Below are positions 25,386 through 32,910 of a DNA stretch of 64,000 bases, one piece after another; the first letter of the stretch is position 1; each line of letters starts with the position of its first letter. The notes below the pieces were generated by a model. The model saw only the letters and a list, made by a program, of their open reading frames with translations, was not told the DNA's origin and searched no databases. This DNA is from Thermodesulfovibrionales bacterium. GTDB taxonomy: Bacteria > Nitrospirota > Thermodesulfovibrionia > Thermodesulfovibrionales > SM23-35. The stretch is from positions 50,875 through 114,874 of the forward strand of contig JAVHLL010000003.1 in the NCBI GenBank assembly GCA_031082155.1, written 5' to 3'. Position numbers and translations under genes: made by a program.

Positions 25386-26741
25386 GTGAACCGGCAAAGA
25401 GTTCTCATTGTAGACGACGATAGAAACCTGCTTGAACTGCTGAGAATAAGGCTTGATTCAGCAGGCTATGAGGTTTTTGCGGCACCTGATGAAGAAACAG
25501 CCATGACTGCTGTCTGCCGGAATTTTTTTGATCTCTCGATTGTGGACCTGAACCTTGTGCATAGCGACGGCATTTCCCTGATGGAGAAACTTCATGCTGT
25601 TTACCCCGATATGCCTGTAATAATCCTCACTGCTTACGGAAGCATCGAGAGCGCTGTTGAGGGCATGAGGAGAGGGGCATTTAATTACCTTACAAAACCC
25701 TTTGATCCGAGAGCGCTTATGCTCCAGATTGAGCTTGCACTTGAGAAAAAGAAGCTTACCCGTGAGATTAAACGACTCAAGGGGCTTCTTTACGAACGGT
25801 ACGATTTCAAGAATATCGTGGCAAAAAGTGCAGGGATGAGACAGGTTCTGGAACAGGTCTCACTGGTTGCCCGAACCGAATCCACCATTTTTATTTATGG
25901 AGAAAGTGGAACAGGAAAGGAACTGATAGCAAAAGCCATACACCTTGCAAGCGAACGGAGGGACAACCCGTTTGTTGCTATCAATTGTGCAGCTATCCCC
26001 GAGACACTTCTTGAAAGTGAACTGTTTGGTTATGAAAAAGGCGCATTCAGTGGTGCATTCAGGGCATCAAAGGGTTTGCTGGTTCAGGCTGACCAGGGTA
26101 CGATCTTTCTTGATGAAATCGGGGACATGCCTTTATCCATGCAGGTCAAAATTTTACGTTTTCTGCAGGAGAGACAGTTTTATGCGATTGGCAGCCAGAT
26201 ACCTGCTGAAGTCGATGTCAGGGTGATTGTTGCAACAAATAAGGATCTCCAGAAGTTGATAAGGGAAGGAAAGTTTCGCGAAGACCTTTTTTACCGTATA
26301 CACGTTATCCCGATCCACCTGCCGCCTCTCAGGGAGCGCAAAGAAGACATCCCGCTGCTGGCTGAACATTTTCTGAGTAAGTGCAGACAGCAGATGAATA
26401 AGGAATTGAAAGGTTTTAGTGCTGATGCCATGCAACAACTTATGCTTTTTGATTGGCCGGGGAACATAAGGGAACTCGAAAATACGATTGAATATGCAGC
26501 AGCAATGGCGAAACACGATATCATTACCGATCACCTGATTTTCCAGTCAGGACCGAAGGAGACGCTAAAAACTTTCAGGGAGTCGAGAGCTCAATTTGAA
26601 GAGAAATATCTTAGTAATCTCCTTCATCTGACAAGAGGCAACGTCACCAGGGCAGCGAAGCTGGCAGGAAGATACAGGGCAGACCTGTATAACCTTATCA
26701 GGAAATATAATATCGACACTCAAAAATATAAGGATTCATAG
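25386..26741 (+). CDS. NtrC-family sigma-54 response regulator (GlrR/QseF-like)
   Basis: 451 aa, GTG start. Receiver about 5-120 (phospho-acceptor D54 in IVDLNLVHSDG), AAA+ about 145-375 with Walker A GESGTGKE, the sigma-54 contact loop GAFSGA near 219-224 (Ser for the usual Thr of GAFTGA), Walker B TIFLDEIGDM, and R-finger region. Fis-type helix-turn-helix about 412-445 (GNVTRAAKLAGRYRADLYNLI). It should remodel sigma-54 polymerase when phosphorylated by the kinase two genes upstream. Two dyads and a sigma-54 promoter begin 70-230 nt after its stop, so the neighbouring adhesin-like gene is its most likely target. Confidence 0.9.
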   Translation: MNRQRVLIVDDDRNLLELLRIRLDSAGYEVFAAPDEETAMTAVCRNFFDLSIVDLNLVHSDGISLMEKLHAVYPDMPVIILTAYGSIESAVEGMRRGAFNYLTKPFDPRALMLQIELALEKKKLTREIKRLKGLLYERYDFKNIVAKSAGMRQVLEQVSLVARTESTIFIYGESGTGKELIAKAIHLASERRDNPFVAINCAAIPETLLESELFGYEKGAFSGAFRASKGLLVQADQGTIFLDEIGDMPLSMQVKILRFLQERQFYAIGSQIPAEVDVRVIVATNKDLQKLIREGKFREDLFYRIHVIPIHLPPLRERKEDIPLLAEHFLSKCRQQMNKELKGFSADAMQQLMLFDWPGNIRELENTIEYAAAMAKHDIITDHLIFQSGPKETLKTFRESRAQFEEKYLSNLLHLTRGNVTRAAKLAGRYRADLYNLIRKYNIDTQKYKDS

Positions 26742-26813
26742 CATTTTTTCTCATCGTATCTGGATTGGTTAGGGTTGCCGTTAAGAATAGGTGGGTATAT
26801 TTGATACACCTAC

Positions 26814-26829
26814 GTATGAAAAACCATAC
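26814..26829. promoter_or_regulatory. Candidate enhancer site 1 for the NtrC-type regulator
   Basis: GTATG-AAAAAC-CATAC, a perfect 5-6-5 inverted repeat centred about 176 bp before the predicted sigma-54 transcription start. The same dyad recurs 69 bp downstream, and a CATAC half-site lies between (26859-26863). Confidence 0.6.
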
Positions 26830-26882
26830 ATGGCGGTTTGTGATGTTATTCGGTGGTTCATACAAAAAACAACACCAAGTTT

Positions 26883-26898
26883 GTATGTAATATCATAC
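26883..26898. promoter_or_regulatory. Candidate enhancer site 2 for the NtrC-type regulator
   Basis: GTATG-TAATAT-CATAC, the same 5-6-5 dyad, centred about 107 bp before the predicted start. Paired sites at roughly -100 and -180 are normal geometry for NtrC-family activators. Confidence 0.6.
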
Positions 26899-26971
26899 GT
26901 TTCTTCATATCAATAGTCCCCTTCTGCAATATTTATTTATAAGATACAGCCAGTTTCGATTTGCGACTGTC

Positions 26972-26987
26972 TGGTACGTGTTTTGCT
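26972..26987 (+). promoter_or_regulatory. Sigma-54 promoter of the first FN3-Lcl gene
   Basis: TGGTACGTGTTTTGCT matches the -24/-12 consensus TGGCACG-N4-TTGC(A/T) at all but one position, with the required GG-N10-GC spacing (GG 26973-26974, GC 26985-26986). Predicted start near 26998, 37 nt before the ATG. Confidence 0.78.
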
Positions 26988-27034
26988 TAATACTACTGTA
27001 ATATTTAGAATAAAAACAAATAGAAAGAGGATAA

Positions 27035-28693
27035 ATGGTAATACTATGGTTGAGAAGATATGATGTTTTCTTTTTATTTATATTCTTATTTTTATGTTTT
27101 ATACTCGATTTACCGTGCGCTTCGGCGGAACAGACAACACTATCCTGGTATCCTCCCACAAGCAATGATGACGGTACGCCGATTATCGATCTGACCGGAT
27201 ACAAAATTTACCTGGGGACTGGCTCTCGTACCTATACACAGCAAATCGATGCAGGCAATACCACAACTTATTCAGTAACGAACCTGGCAGCAGGCACCAC
27301 TTACTATTTTGCCATTACTGCTTACAATAGCGCACAAAAGGAGAGCAAGTACTCTAATGAAATAAGCAGGATGATTCCTTCAGCACAGCAGTATGCTTTG
27401 TCTGTAAATGAAAGTGGTACGGGAAGCGGCATAATTATGTCCAACCCTGCCGGGATCAGTTGTGGTTCCGATTGTAGAGAGGGTTATCCCTGGGGCACAA
27501 CAGTGACCCTCTCGGCTTTATCGGATGGTGATTCAGCATTTACCGGCTGGTCAGGAGCCTGTACAGGTCTGGGTGATTGCACCTTGATTATGGACGACGC
27601 AAAGGCAGTTACCGGTACGTTCACAAAAAGCGTAAATCAGACTCCCAATAATGGTTCCAATGATCCACCTTTGGTACCCTCTTCCTTGCATTTACCACGA
27701 ACAGGACAGACCGAGACTCATGGACCGGGTGATGATGGGGATACTCGGACCGGGATAGAATGGCCGGATCCCCGGTTTCTTGATAACGGCGACGGCACAA
27801 TAACTGATTATCTTACCGGGCTTATTTGGCTTAAAGACGGAAGTTGTTTCGGTAAGAAACAATGGAAAGATGCGTTCAATTCGATAATTGATTTCAATGC
27901 AAACCCCTCATTATATCACTGTGCGGAATATTTACAGGCATATGGTGATTGGCGCATACCGAATATAAAGGAACTCGACAGCCTGATCAACTATGGTGTT
28001 CCTAATTCATCCCAATGGTTGAACGAAAACGGTTTCTTTGGTATCCAGACAGCTCATTACTGGACGGCTACCACGTATCCGGGTAACGATAGTTCTCTGA
28101 TTCTGGATATGGGTACGGGTGTACAGAAAATTGCACCGATGAAAAAAGTCAAATTCTTTTTACCAGTTCGGGGAGAAACATCAGTCATGTATTATGAAGT
28201 ACCGCAAAGTGGGCAAACAGAGAGTCATATGTCCGGTGATGATGGGGATAAGCGAACCGGGAAGGAATGGCCGGAGCCAAGATTTGTGAACAACGGTGAT
28301 GGAACAGTGACTGATATGCTTACAGGGTTGATGTGGCTGAAAGACGGATACTGCCTTGGAAAGAGGAAATGGAAAGATGCGTTGAATGCAGTTATAGATT
28401 TTAATGCAAACCCGTCAATTTATAACTGTACAGAATATTCTCAAATATATGATGACTGGCACATGCCCAATGTCAGGGAACTTGAGAGTCTGATTCACTA
28501 TGGCATTACTGAGTCGTCCGGTTGGCTTGATATCGTAGGATTTATTAATATTCAACCGGCTTTCTACTGGTCGTCGACTTCAAATTTTACTCACAACAAT
28601 CTGTCTTTTATCTATGACTTACGCAATAGAGAGAAGTCGCATAAAAGTCAGAACAGCAAACTATATTTCCTTCCGGTCCGCAGCCTGCAATAA
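27035..28693 (+). CDS. Secreted FN3-InlB-like-Lcl (DUF1566) protein, paralogue 1
   Basis: 552 aa, ribosome site AGAGG before ATG. Signal peptide about 10-34 (cleavage after CASA), fibronectin type III about 35-120, one InlB B-repeat-like module about 125-195 with a GSDC cysteine pair, then two Lcl/DUF1566 domains about 220-385 and 390-552. Each Lcl unit shows DDGD.RTG.EWP.PRF..NGDGT, LTGL.WLKDG.C and W..PN..EL.SLI.YG. Lcl domains occur in surface or secreted binding proteins. No LPXTG, PEP-CTERM or autotransporter tail is visible, so it may be released or held non-covalently. Driven by the sigma-54 promoter; unlike its two paralogues it has no riboswitch in its leader. Confidence 0.85.
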   Translation: MVILWLRRYDVFFLFIFLFLCFILDLPCASAEQTTLSWYPPTSNDDGTPIIDLTGYKIYLGTGSRTYTQQIDAGNTTTYSVTNLAAGTTYYFAITAYNSAQKESKYSNEISRMIPSAQQYALSVNESGTGSGIIMSNPAGISCGSDCREGYPWGTTVTLSALSDGDSAFTGWSGACTGLGDCTLIMDDAKAVTGTFTKSVNQTPNNGSNDPPLVPSSLHLPRTGQTETHGPGDDGDTRTGIEWPDPRFLDNGDGTITDYLTGLIWLKDGSCFGKKQWKDAFNSIIDFNANPSLYHCAEYLQAYGDWRIPNIKELDSLINYGVPNSSQWLNENGFFGIQTAHYWTATTYPGNDSSLILDMGTGVQKIAPMKKVKFFLPVRGETSVMYYEVPQSGQTESHMSGDDGDKRTGKEWPEPRFVNNGDGTVTDMLTGLMWLKDGYCLGKRKWKDALNAVIDFNANPSIYNCTEYSQIYDDWHMPNVRELESLIHYGITESSGWLDIVGFINIQPAFYWSSTSNFTHNNLSFIYDLRNREKSHKSQNSKLYFLPVRSLQ

Positions 28694-28716
28694 AAATCTT
28701 ACAAAATAACGTCTTA

Positions 28717-28732
28717 TGTGATTGAAATCACA
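28717..28732. promoter_or_regulatory. CRP-like site upstream of paralogue 2
   Basis: TGTGA-TTGAAA-TCACA, a perfect CRP-type half-site pair, embedded in a longer palindrome. Its centre lies 30.5 bp before a TAAGAT -10 box (28755-28760), about -42.5 from the implied start near 28767: class II activator geometry. Confidence 0.68.
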
Positions 28733-28822
28733 TACTTGTATGCATATTCTGCTTTAAGATATTTTCAGAGCTACAGAAACAGAGTAAGCTCTGGCATGAT
28801 CATTGACAGTAATAGAGGCAGT

Positions 28823-28961
28823 AAAAGGTTTCCGAAAAAGGTAAACCCTGGGTAACCAGGGGGCACAAAGCCACGGATCCTGCCTTGCCGGTTTCACTCC
28901 TTCAGAAAAGGGAGTGTGAAAGGGGGGAAGGACAGCCGGGTTTCCGAAGAAACAGAGCTTT
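28823..28961 (+). ncRNA. GEMM-I cyclic-dinucleotide riboswitch 1 (aptamer)
   Basis: Matches the GEMM-I layout: GGTAAACC, a P2 hairpin CTGG-GTAA-CCAG with a GNRA tetraloop, then GGCACAAAGCC, a long P3 with TTTCACTCC/GGGAGTGTGAAA, and GACAGCCGGGTTTCC. P1 can form from AAAAG and GTTTC (28823-28832) with GAAAC and CTTTT (28949-28962). The base matching the ligand-contacting G20 of the Vibrio Vc2 aptamer appears to be G, favouring c-di-GMP over the A20 cAMP-GMP variants. Confidence 0.85.
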
Positions 28962-28969
28962 TCAGAGTC

Positions 28970-29007
28970 AAAAGCCTGTTTCCCTTCAAGGAAACAGGCT
29001 TTTTTAT
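28970..29007 (+). terminator. Riboswitch 1 intrinsic terminator, with competing antiterminator
   Basis: AAAAGCCTGTTTCC (28970-28983) pairs with GGAAACAGGCTTTT (28990-29003), followed by a T run. Its 5' arm can instead pair with the aptamer P1 3' strand: GAAACAG 28949-28955 with CTGTTTC 28976-28982, and GCTTTT 28957-28962 with AAAAGC 28970-28975, 13 bp with one bulged A. Ligand-stabilised P1 would block the antiterminator, predicting ligand-dependent termination (an OFF switch). Confidence 0.8.
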
Positions 29008-29036
29008 TTGAAAAGAACTAGAACGGAGGGTCTTCC

Positions 29037-32000
29037 ATGCTGCAATCCTTCATGCACTTATGGCTGCAAACTGGCAAATGTGCCAGGACATGGGTATTAT
29101 TTGTTATTTTTTTCAATCTATTCATTTTCATTCTCTCTGTTTTTCCCGGCACCGGTAATACCGCTCAGACCACGCTTTCGTGGGTTCCTCCCGCAACAAA
29201 TGAAGACGGTACCCCAATCACCGACCTCTCCGGATATAAAGTCTATTACGGCACCTCCACGAAGAGCTATCCCCAAACGCTTACTGTCGGCAATGTAACA
29301 ACCTGCACTGTGGGGAATCTGGCTGATGGAACAACCTATTACTTCGCAATCACCGCGGTAAACAGTTCATTAAAAGAGAGTAAATATTCCAATGAGATTA
29401 GCAGAGTGATGCCTGCCGCGCCGCATTATGCGCTTTCAATAAGCAGAAACGGTGCGGGAAACGGTACCGTGACCTCTTCGCCGGCAGGGATCATGTGCGG
29501 ATCTGACTGCACGGAATCATATATTGGTGGAACTGTTGTCACCCTAACGGCATCAGCAGATGGAAACTCAATCTTTAGCGGATGGTCCGGTGCGTGTACA
29601 GGGACAGGCGCGTGTGTGGTGACGATGACTTCAGTCAGGACGGTTACTGCGTCATTTACCCTGAAATCCTATACAATCACCTCTTCCGCAGGTGCGGGGG
29701 GAAGCATATCTCCGTCAGGATCTGTAACAGTGAATCACGGTGCAAGCCAGACATTTACCATAACGGCAGACGCAAACTACTCTATCGCTGATGTGCTGAT
29801 AGACGGGAATTCCACAGGTGCGGTTACCACCTATACCTTTTCGAATGTAACCGCCAACCATTCCCTCACTGCCAGTTTCAAAAAACAGCAGGACAACATT
29901 CTTTCAGTAAGCAAATCGGGTACAGGTACAGGGACCGTGACCTCTTCGCCGGCAGGGATCATGTGCGGATCTGACTGCACAGAGTCATATATTGGTGGAA
30001 CTGTTGTTACCCTTATGGCATCAGCAGACGGAAACTCAATCTTTAGCGGATGGTCCGGCGTCTGCACAGGCACCGGGGCATGTATTATAACAATGGACGC
30101 AGCAAAGAGTGTTACCGCAGTATTTACGGGTCAGGCCTACACGATTACGGCATCCGCAGGTGCAGGGGGAAGCATATCTCCGTCAGGATCTGTAACAGTG
30201 AATCACGGTGCAAGCCAGACATTTACCATAACGGCAGACGCAAACTACTCTATCGCTGATGTGCTGATAGACGGGAATTCCACAGGTGCGGTTACCACCT
30301 ATACCTTTTCGAATGTAACCGCCAACCATTCCCTCACTGCCAGTTTCAAGAAACAGAAGGACAACATGCTTTCAGTAAGTAAGTCGGGGACGGGGACAGG
30401 AACCGTGACCTCAACGCCTGCGGGAATCAACTGCGGCTCTGATTGCATAGAAATATACAATGCCGGCACGTCGGTAACACTGACAGCAGCGCCGGATGCC
30501 GGTTCAGGCTTTGCCGGATGGTCCGGCGTCTGCACAGGCACCGGGGCATGTATTGTAACAATGGACGCAGCAAAGAGCGTTACCGCAGCATTTACGGGTC
30601 AGGCCTATACGATTACGGCATCCGCAGGTGCGGGGGGAAGCATATCTCCGTCCGGATCTGTGACAGTGAATCATGGCGTAAGCCAGACATTTACCATAAC
30701 AGTAAATACGAATTACAGAATTGAGGATGTGATCGTTGATAATCAATCAGTTGGAACGACGGGCGCATATACGTTTCCCTCGGTTACAGCCAATCATACC
30801 ATCACGGCGATCTTCAAAAACATTGCCTATCCCGATGTTTTCGTCACTCCTGCAGCCTTCAATTTTAGCAATGTAATCGTGGGTAAGAGTTCTCCGGTTC
30901 AGATTTTCTCGGTCACGAATATCGGCTCTCAGGATCTTAATCTCGGAATCATCACTCTTACCGGTGCAGACCAGACTGAATTTCTTCTTATGGATGACAA
31001 CTGCTCAGGTTGGACTCTAAAGCCTGCCGACAGATGCACATTTAGCACATTGTTCTTTCCTTCATCCGCCGGGGTAAAGAGCGGACATCTGCTGGTCCCT
31101 TCAAACGATCCTGATACGCCGACCCTGGATATCTCACTCGAAGGACAGGCTGTTGTTGAGTTGGAGAATATGATTCAACTGCCCCAGACAGGGCAGGATA
31201 CAAGCTATGCATCCGGTGACGATGGAGATGTTCAGTCCGGTATTGAGTGGCCTGATCCGAGGTTTATTGATAATAAAGATGGAACAGTAACGGATACGCT
31301 TACCGGCCTGATGTGGCTCCAGGACGGGGCGTGTCTGGGCACAGCGAACTGGAGCAATGCACTGGATACGGTAAGCGGATTGAATGCTGCACCTTCGCAA
31401 TATCTGTGCACGGGATATTCCGGACCCTATTCAGACTGGAGAGTTCCCGGTATTAGGGAGATGGAGAGCCTGATAAATTATGGTGCCGGCGATGCTTCTG
31501 CATGGTTGAACACGAACGGTTTTATCAATATCAGAGCAGGTTCGTACTGGTCATCAACCGCTCACCAGAACGGCAAACAGGCATGGGTTATTAAAATGAC
31601 GAATGGAAACGGGACTCTTAGCTCAATGGGAAAGAGTAATTACGTTGCAGCGGTACGTGTCATAAATACTGAGAATAACCCTTACAATGTCCCGATGAGT
31701 GGGCAGACGAACAGTAATACAGCACAGATTGACGGTCCTGTGCAGACAGGAACTCTGTGGCCTGAACCAAGATTTTTTGATAACGGAGACGGTACGGTTA
31801 CGGACACTCTCACAGGGCTGATATGGCTGAAAGACGGAGGATGTTTACACAGAAAAAACTGGAGCGAAGCCCTGATCACAATAGCAGCCTTGAATGAGGA
31901 TCCGGGAAGGTATAACTGCCTGGAATACAGCGGTAATTATACAGACTGGAGAATGCCAAATGTCAGGGAATTGGAGAGCATGCTCAACTACGGAGCCTAT

Positions 32001-32207
32001 GATTCTTCTGAATGGCTGAATAAGAGCGGGTTCATTAATATTCAAGCATCCTCCTACTGGACGTCTACCGCCGCGGCATTTACGAATATACAGGGATGGA
32101 AAATTGACGTGAAGCAGGCAAGGGTATTGCCGGTCAAAATGCGCTCGAATCTCTATATATGGCCGGTGCGTAATGCGCTTACCGGTATTCCTCAAACAGG
32201 TCCGTAA
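29037..32207 (+). CDS. Secreted FN3-InlB-like-Lcl protein, paralogue 2, with long internal repeats
   Basis: 1056 aa, GGAGGG before the ATG. Signal peptide about 18-42, FN3 about 43-130, then three tandem 156-aa units (about 133-600). Each unit combines a Cys-containing GTVTSSPAGIMCGSDC module with an AGAGGSISPSGSVTVNHG module, both InlB B-repeat-like. An ASH/HYDIN-like Ig domain follows at about 600-705, then two Lcl/DUF1566 domains about 715-880 and 890-1056. Likely a secreted adhesin-like or matrix protein. Expression appears set by a CRP-type site and a cyclic-dinucleotide riboswitch. Pairs of cysteines in each module suggest disulphides. Confidence 0.85.
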   Translation: MLQSFMHLWLQTGKCARTWVLFVIFFNLFIFILSVFPGTGNTAQTTLSWVPPATNEDGTPITDLSGYKVYYGTSTKSYPQTLTVGNVTTCTVGNLADGTTYYFAITAVNSSLKESKYSNEISRVMPAAPHYALSISRNGAGNGTVTSSPAGIMCGSDCTESYIGGTVVTLTASADGNSIFSGWSGACTGTGACVVTMTSVRTVTASFTLKSYTITSSAGAGGSISPSGSVTVNHGASQTFTITADANYSIADVLIDGNSTGAVTTYTFSNVTANHSLTASFKKQQDNILSVSKSGTGTGTVTSSPAGIMCGSDCTESYIGGTVVTLMASADGNSIFSGWSGVCTGTGACIITMDAAKSVTAVFTGQAYTITASAGAGGSISPSGSVTVNHGASQTFTITADANYSIADVLIDGNSTGAVTTYTFSNVTANHSLTASFKKQKDNMLSVSKSGTGTGTVTSTPAGINCGSDCIEIYNAGTSVTLTAAPDAGSGFAGWSGVCTGTGACIVTMDAAKSVTAAFTGQAYTITASAGAGGSISPSGSVTVNHGVSQTFTITVNTNYRIEDVIVDNQSVGTTGAYTFPSVTANHTITAIFKNIAYPDVFVTPAAFNFSNVIVGKSSPVQIFSVTNIGSQDLNLGIITLTGADQTEFLLMDDNCSGWTLKPADRCTFSTLFFPSSAGVKSGHLLVPSNDPDTPTLDISLEGQAVVELENMIQLPQTGQDTSYASGDDGDVQSGIEWPDPRFIDNKDGTVTDTLTGLMWLQDGACLGTANWSNALDTVSGLNAAPSQYLCTGYSGPYSDWRVPGIREMESLINYGAGDASAWLNTNGFINIRAGSYWSSTAHQNGKQAWVIKMTNGNGTLSSMGKSNYVAAVRVINTENNPYNVPMSGQTNSNTAQIDGPVQTGTLWPEPRFFDNGDGTVTDTLTGLIWLKDGGCLHRKNWSEALITIAALNEDPGRYNCLEYSGNYTDWRMPNVRELESMLNYGAYDSSEWLNKSGFINIQASSYWTSTAAAFTNIQGWKIDVKQARVLPVKMRSNLYIWPVRNALTGIPQTGP
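29433..30836 (+). repeat. Three tandem 468-bp intragenic repeat units
   Basis: Matching landmarks (CTTTCA.TAA) recur at 29433, 29901 and 30369, exactly 468 bp apart. Units 1 and 2 are almost identical over long stretches (for example the AGCATATCTCCGTCAGGATC blocks), and unit 3 is more diverged. The in-frame length (156 codons) allows copy number to change without frameshift. Confidence 0.85.
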
Positions 32208-32216
32208 TCAGAAGAA

Positions 32217-32255
32217 GGGGAGGGTGTTTCACACACCTTCCCTTCACAACTTTTT
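32217..32255 (+). terminator. Intrinsic terminator after paralogue 2
   Basis: GGGAGGGTGT (32218-32227) pairs with ACACCTTCCC (32233-32242) over a 5-nt loop, followed by CTTTTT a few bases on. It lies 10 nt after the stop codon. Confidence 0.6.
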
Positions 32256-32267
32256 GTCTCCCAACTC

Positions 32268-32434
32268 CAGCAATAAGAATGTTATTGCAAATGTAATGAA
32301 GCAATCTCGTCTTTCCATAGGAGATTGATACGCATCTTTCAGATGTTTGCAATGACACGGTCATCAAACGGTTGAGATATTTATCGCACTTGTAATGTAT
32401 ACAGATTGCCGCGCTATGCTCGCAATGACAGCAA
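32268..32434. repeat. REP-like GCAATGACA / CAATCTC palindromic element
   Basis: Contains GAAGCAATCTC with a facing GGAGATTG, and two copies of a GCAATGACA end (near 32349 and 32425), one after AGATTGCCGCG. This wording is common in dispersed intergenic palindromes of many bacteria. No coding potential was seen between 32256 and 32470. Confidence 0.4.
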
Positions 32435-32475
32435 AAACACTTTTTCAACAGCTTTTTGGTAAGGTCATCACAAAA

Positions 32476-32491
32476 TGTGATAGTTATCACC
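32476..32491. promoter_or_regulatory. CRP-like site upstream of paralogue 3
   Basis: TGTGA-TAGTTA-TCACC, one mismatch from the CRP dyad. Its centre lies 30.5 bp before TACAAT (32514-32519), exactly the spacing found before paralogue 2. A weak -35 (CCGACA) overlaps the downstream half-site. Confidence 0.62.
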
Positions 32492-32570
32492 GACAAATCG
32501 AAACTAATCCAATTACAATAGAATCAGGTACAAAGATATTCCTCAAGCAATATGCGAGAGGATAAGCAGA

Positions 32571-32680
32571 AAAAGTTTCCGAAAAAGGTAAACCCTGGGT
32601 AACCAGGGGGCACAAAGCCAAGGGTCCTGCGGGGGGATTCAAAAACAGGATAGCCGGGTTGCCGAAGAAGCAGAGCTTTT
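32571..32680 (+). ncRNA. GEMM-I cyclic-dinucleotide riboswitch 2 (aptamer)
   Basis: The 5' half (TTTCCGAAAAAGGTAAACC through GGCACAAAGCCA) is identical to riboswitch 1, with a shorter P3 (GTCCTGC...GCAGG/ACAGGATAGCCGGG region) and P1 from AAAAAG with CTTTT at its 3' end. First of two aptamers in tandem before paralogue 3. Confidence 0.82.
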
Positions 32681-32683
32681 AAG

Positions 32684-32727
32684 GACAGAAAGCCTGTTTC
32701 CCTTATAAGGAAACAGGCTTTCTGTTT
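32684..32727 (+). terminator. Long hairpin after riboswitch 2, probable terminator
   Basis: CAGAAAGCCTGTTTCC pairs perfectly with GGAAACAGGCTTTCTG over a short TTATA loop. The core is the same as the riboswitch 1 terminator. The T-tract (GTTT) is short, so termination efficiency is uncertain. A competing pairing of CAG-A-GCTTT with AAAGCCTG mirrors the riboswitch 1 antiterminator. Confidence 0.62.
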
Positions 32728-32730
32728 AAC

Positions 32731-32830
32731 CGATTCACCGACAAAGGCAAACAATCCGAAAGGGTTGGACGCAAAGCCACTGGCCTAAGTCCCTTTCAGG
32801 GATATGGTAGCAGGGTTGCCGGACGATACT
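32731..32830 (+). ncRNA. GEMM-I cyclic-dinucleotide riboswitch 3 (aptamer)
   Basis: The closest to consensus of the three: AAGGCAAAC, P2 CAATCC-GAAA-GGGTTG with a GAAA tetraloop, GGACGCAAAGCC, ACTGGCCTAAGTCC...GGTAGCAGGGTTGCCGG. It starts 4 nt after the riboswitch 2 hairpin, so both aptamers lie in one leader. The G20-equivalent is G. Confidence 0.9.
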
Positions 32831-32866
32831 GACACCCCTCTACAAGCCCGTAGAAAGTGCAGCGAG

Positions 32867-32903
32867 TCTCCGGACGGTCGTAAACCAATCTAAAGAATGG
32901 AGA
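32867..32903 (+). promoter_or_regulatory. Possible translational expression platform of riboswitch 3
   Basis: TCTCC (32867-32871) is the exact complement of GGAGA (32899-32903), which is the ribosome site 8 nt before the paralogue 3 ATG. No T-tract terminator follows riboswitch 3, so start-site masking is a reasonable alternative mechanism. Confidence 0.4.
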
Positions 32904-32910
32904 TACGCCC

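Noticed and set aside
28792..28807. Second sigma-54-like promoter (TGGCATG-ATCA-TTGA) before paralogue 2.
   Set aside because: The -12 element is GA rather than the near-invariant GC, and a CRP-class promoter with matched geometry to paralogue 3 lies just upstream.
29433..30836. Regular repeats considered as a CRISPR array.
   Set aside because: The 468-bp period, continuous reading frame and protein-level repeats show a repetitive coding region.
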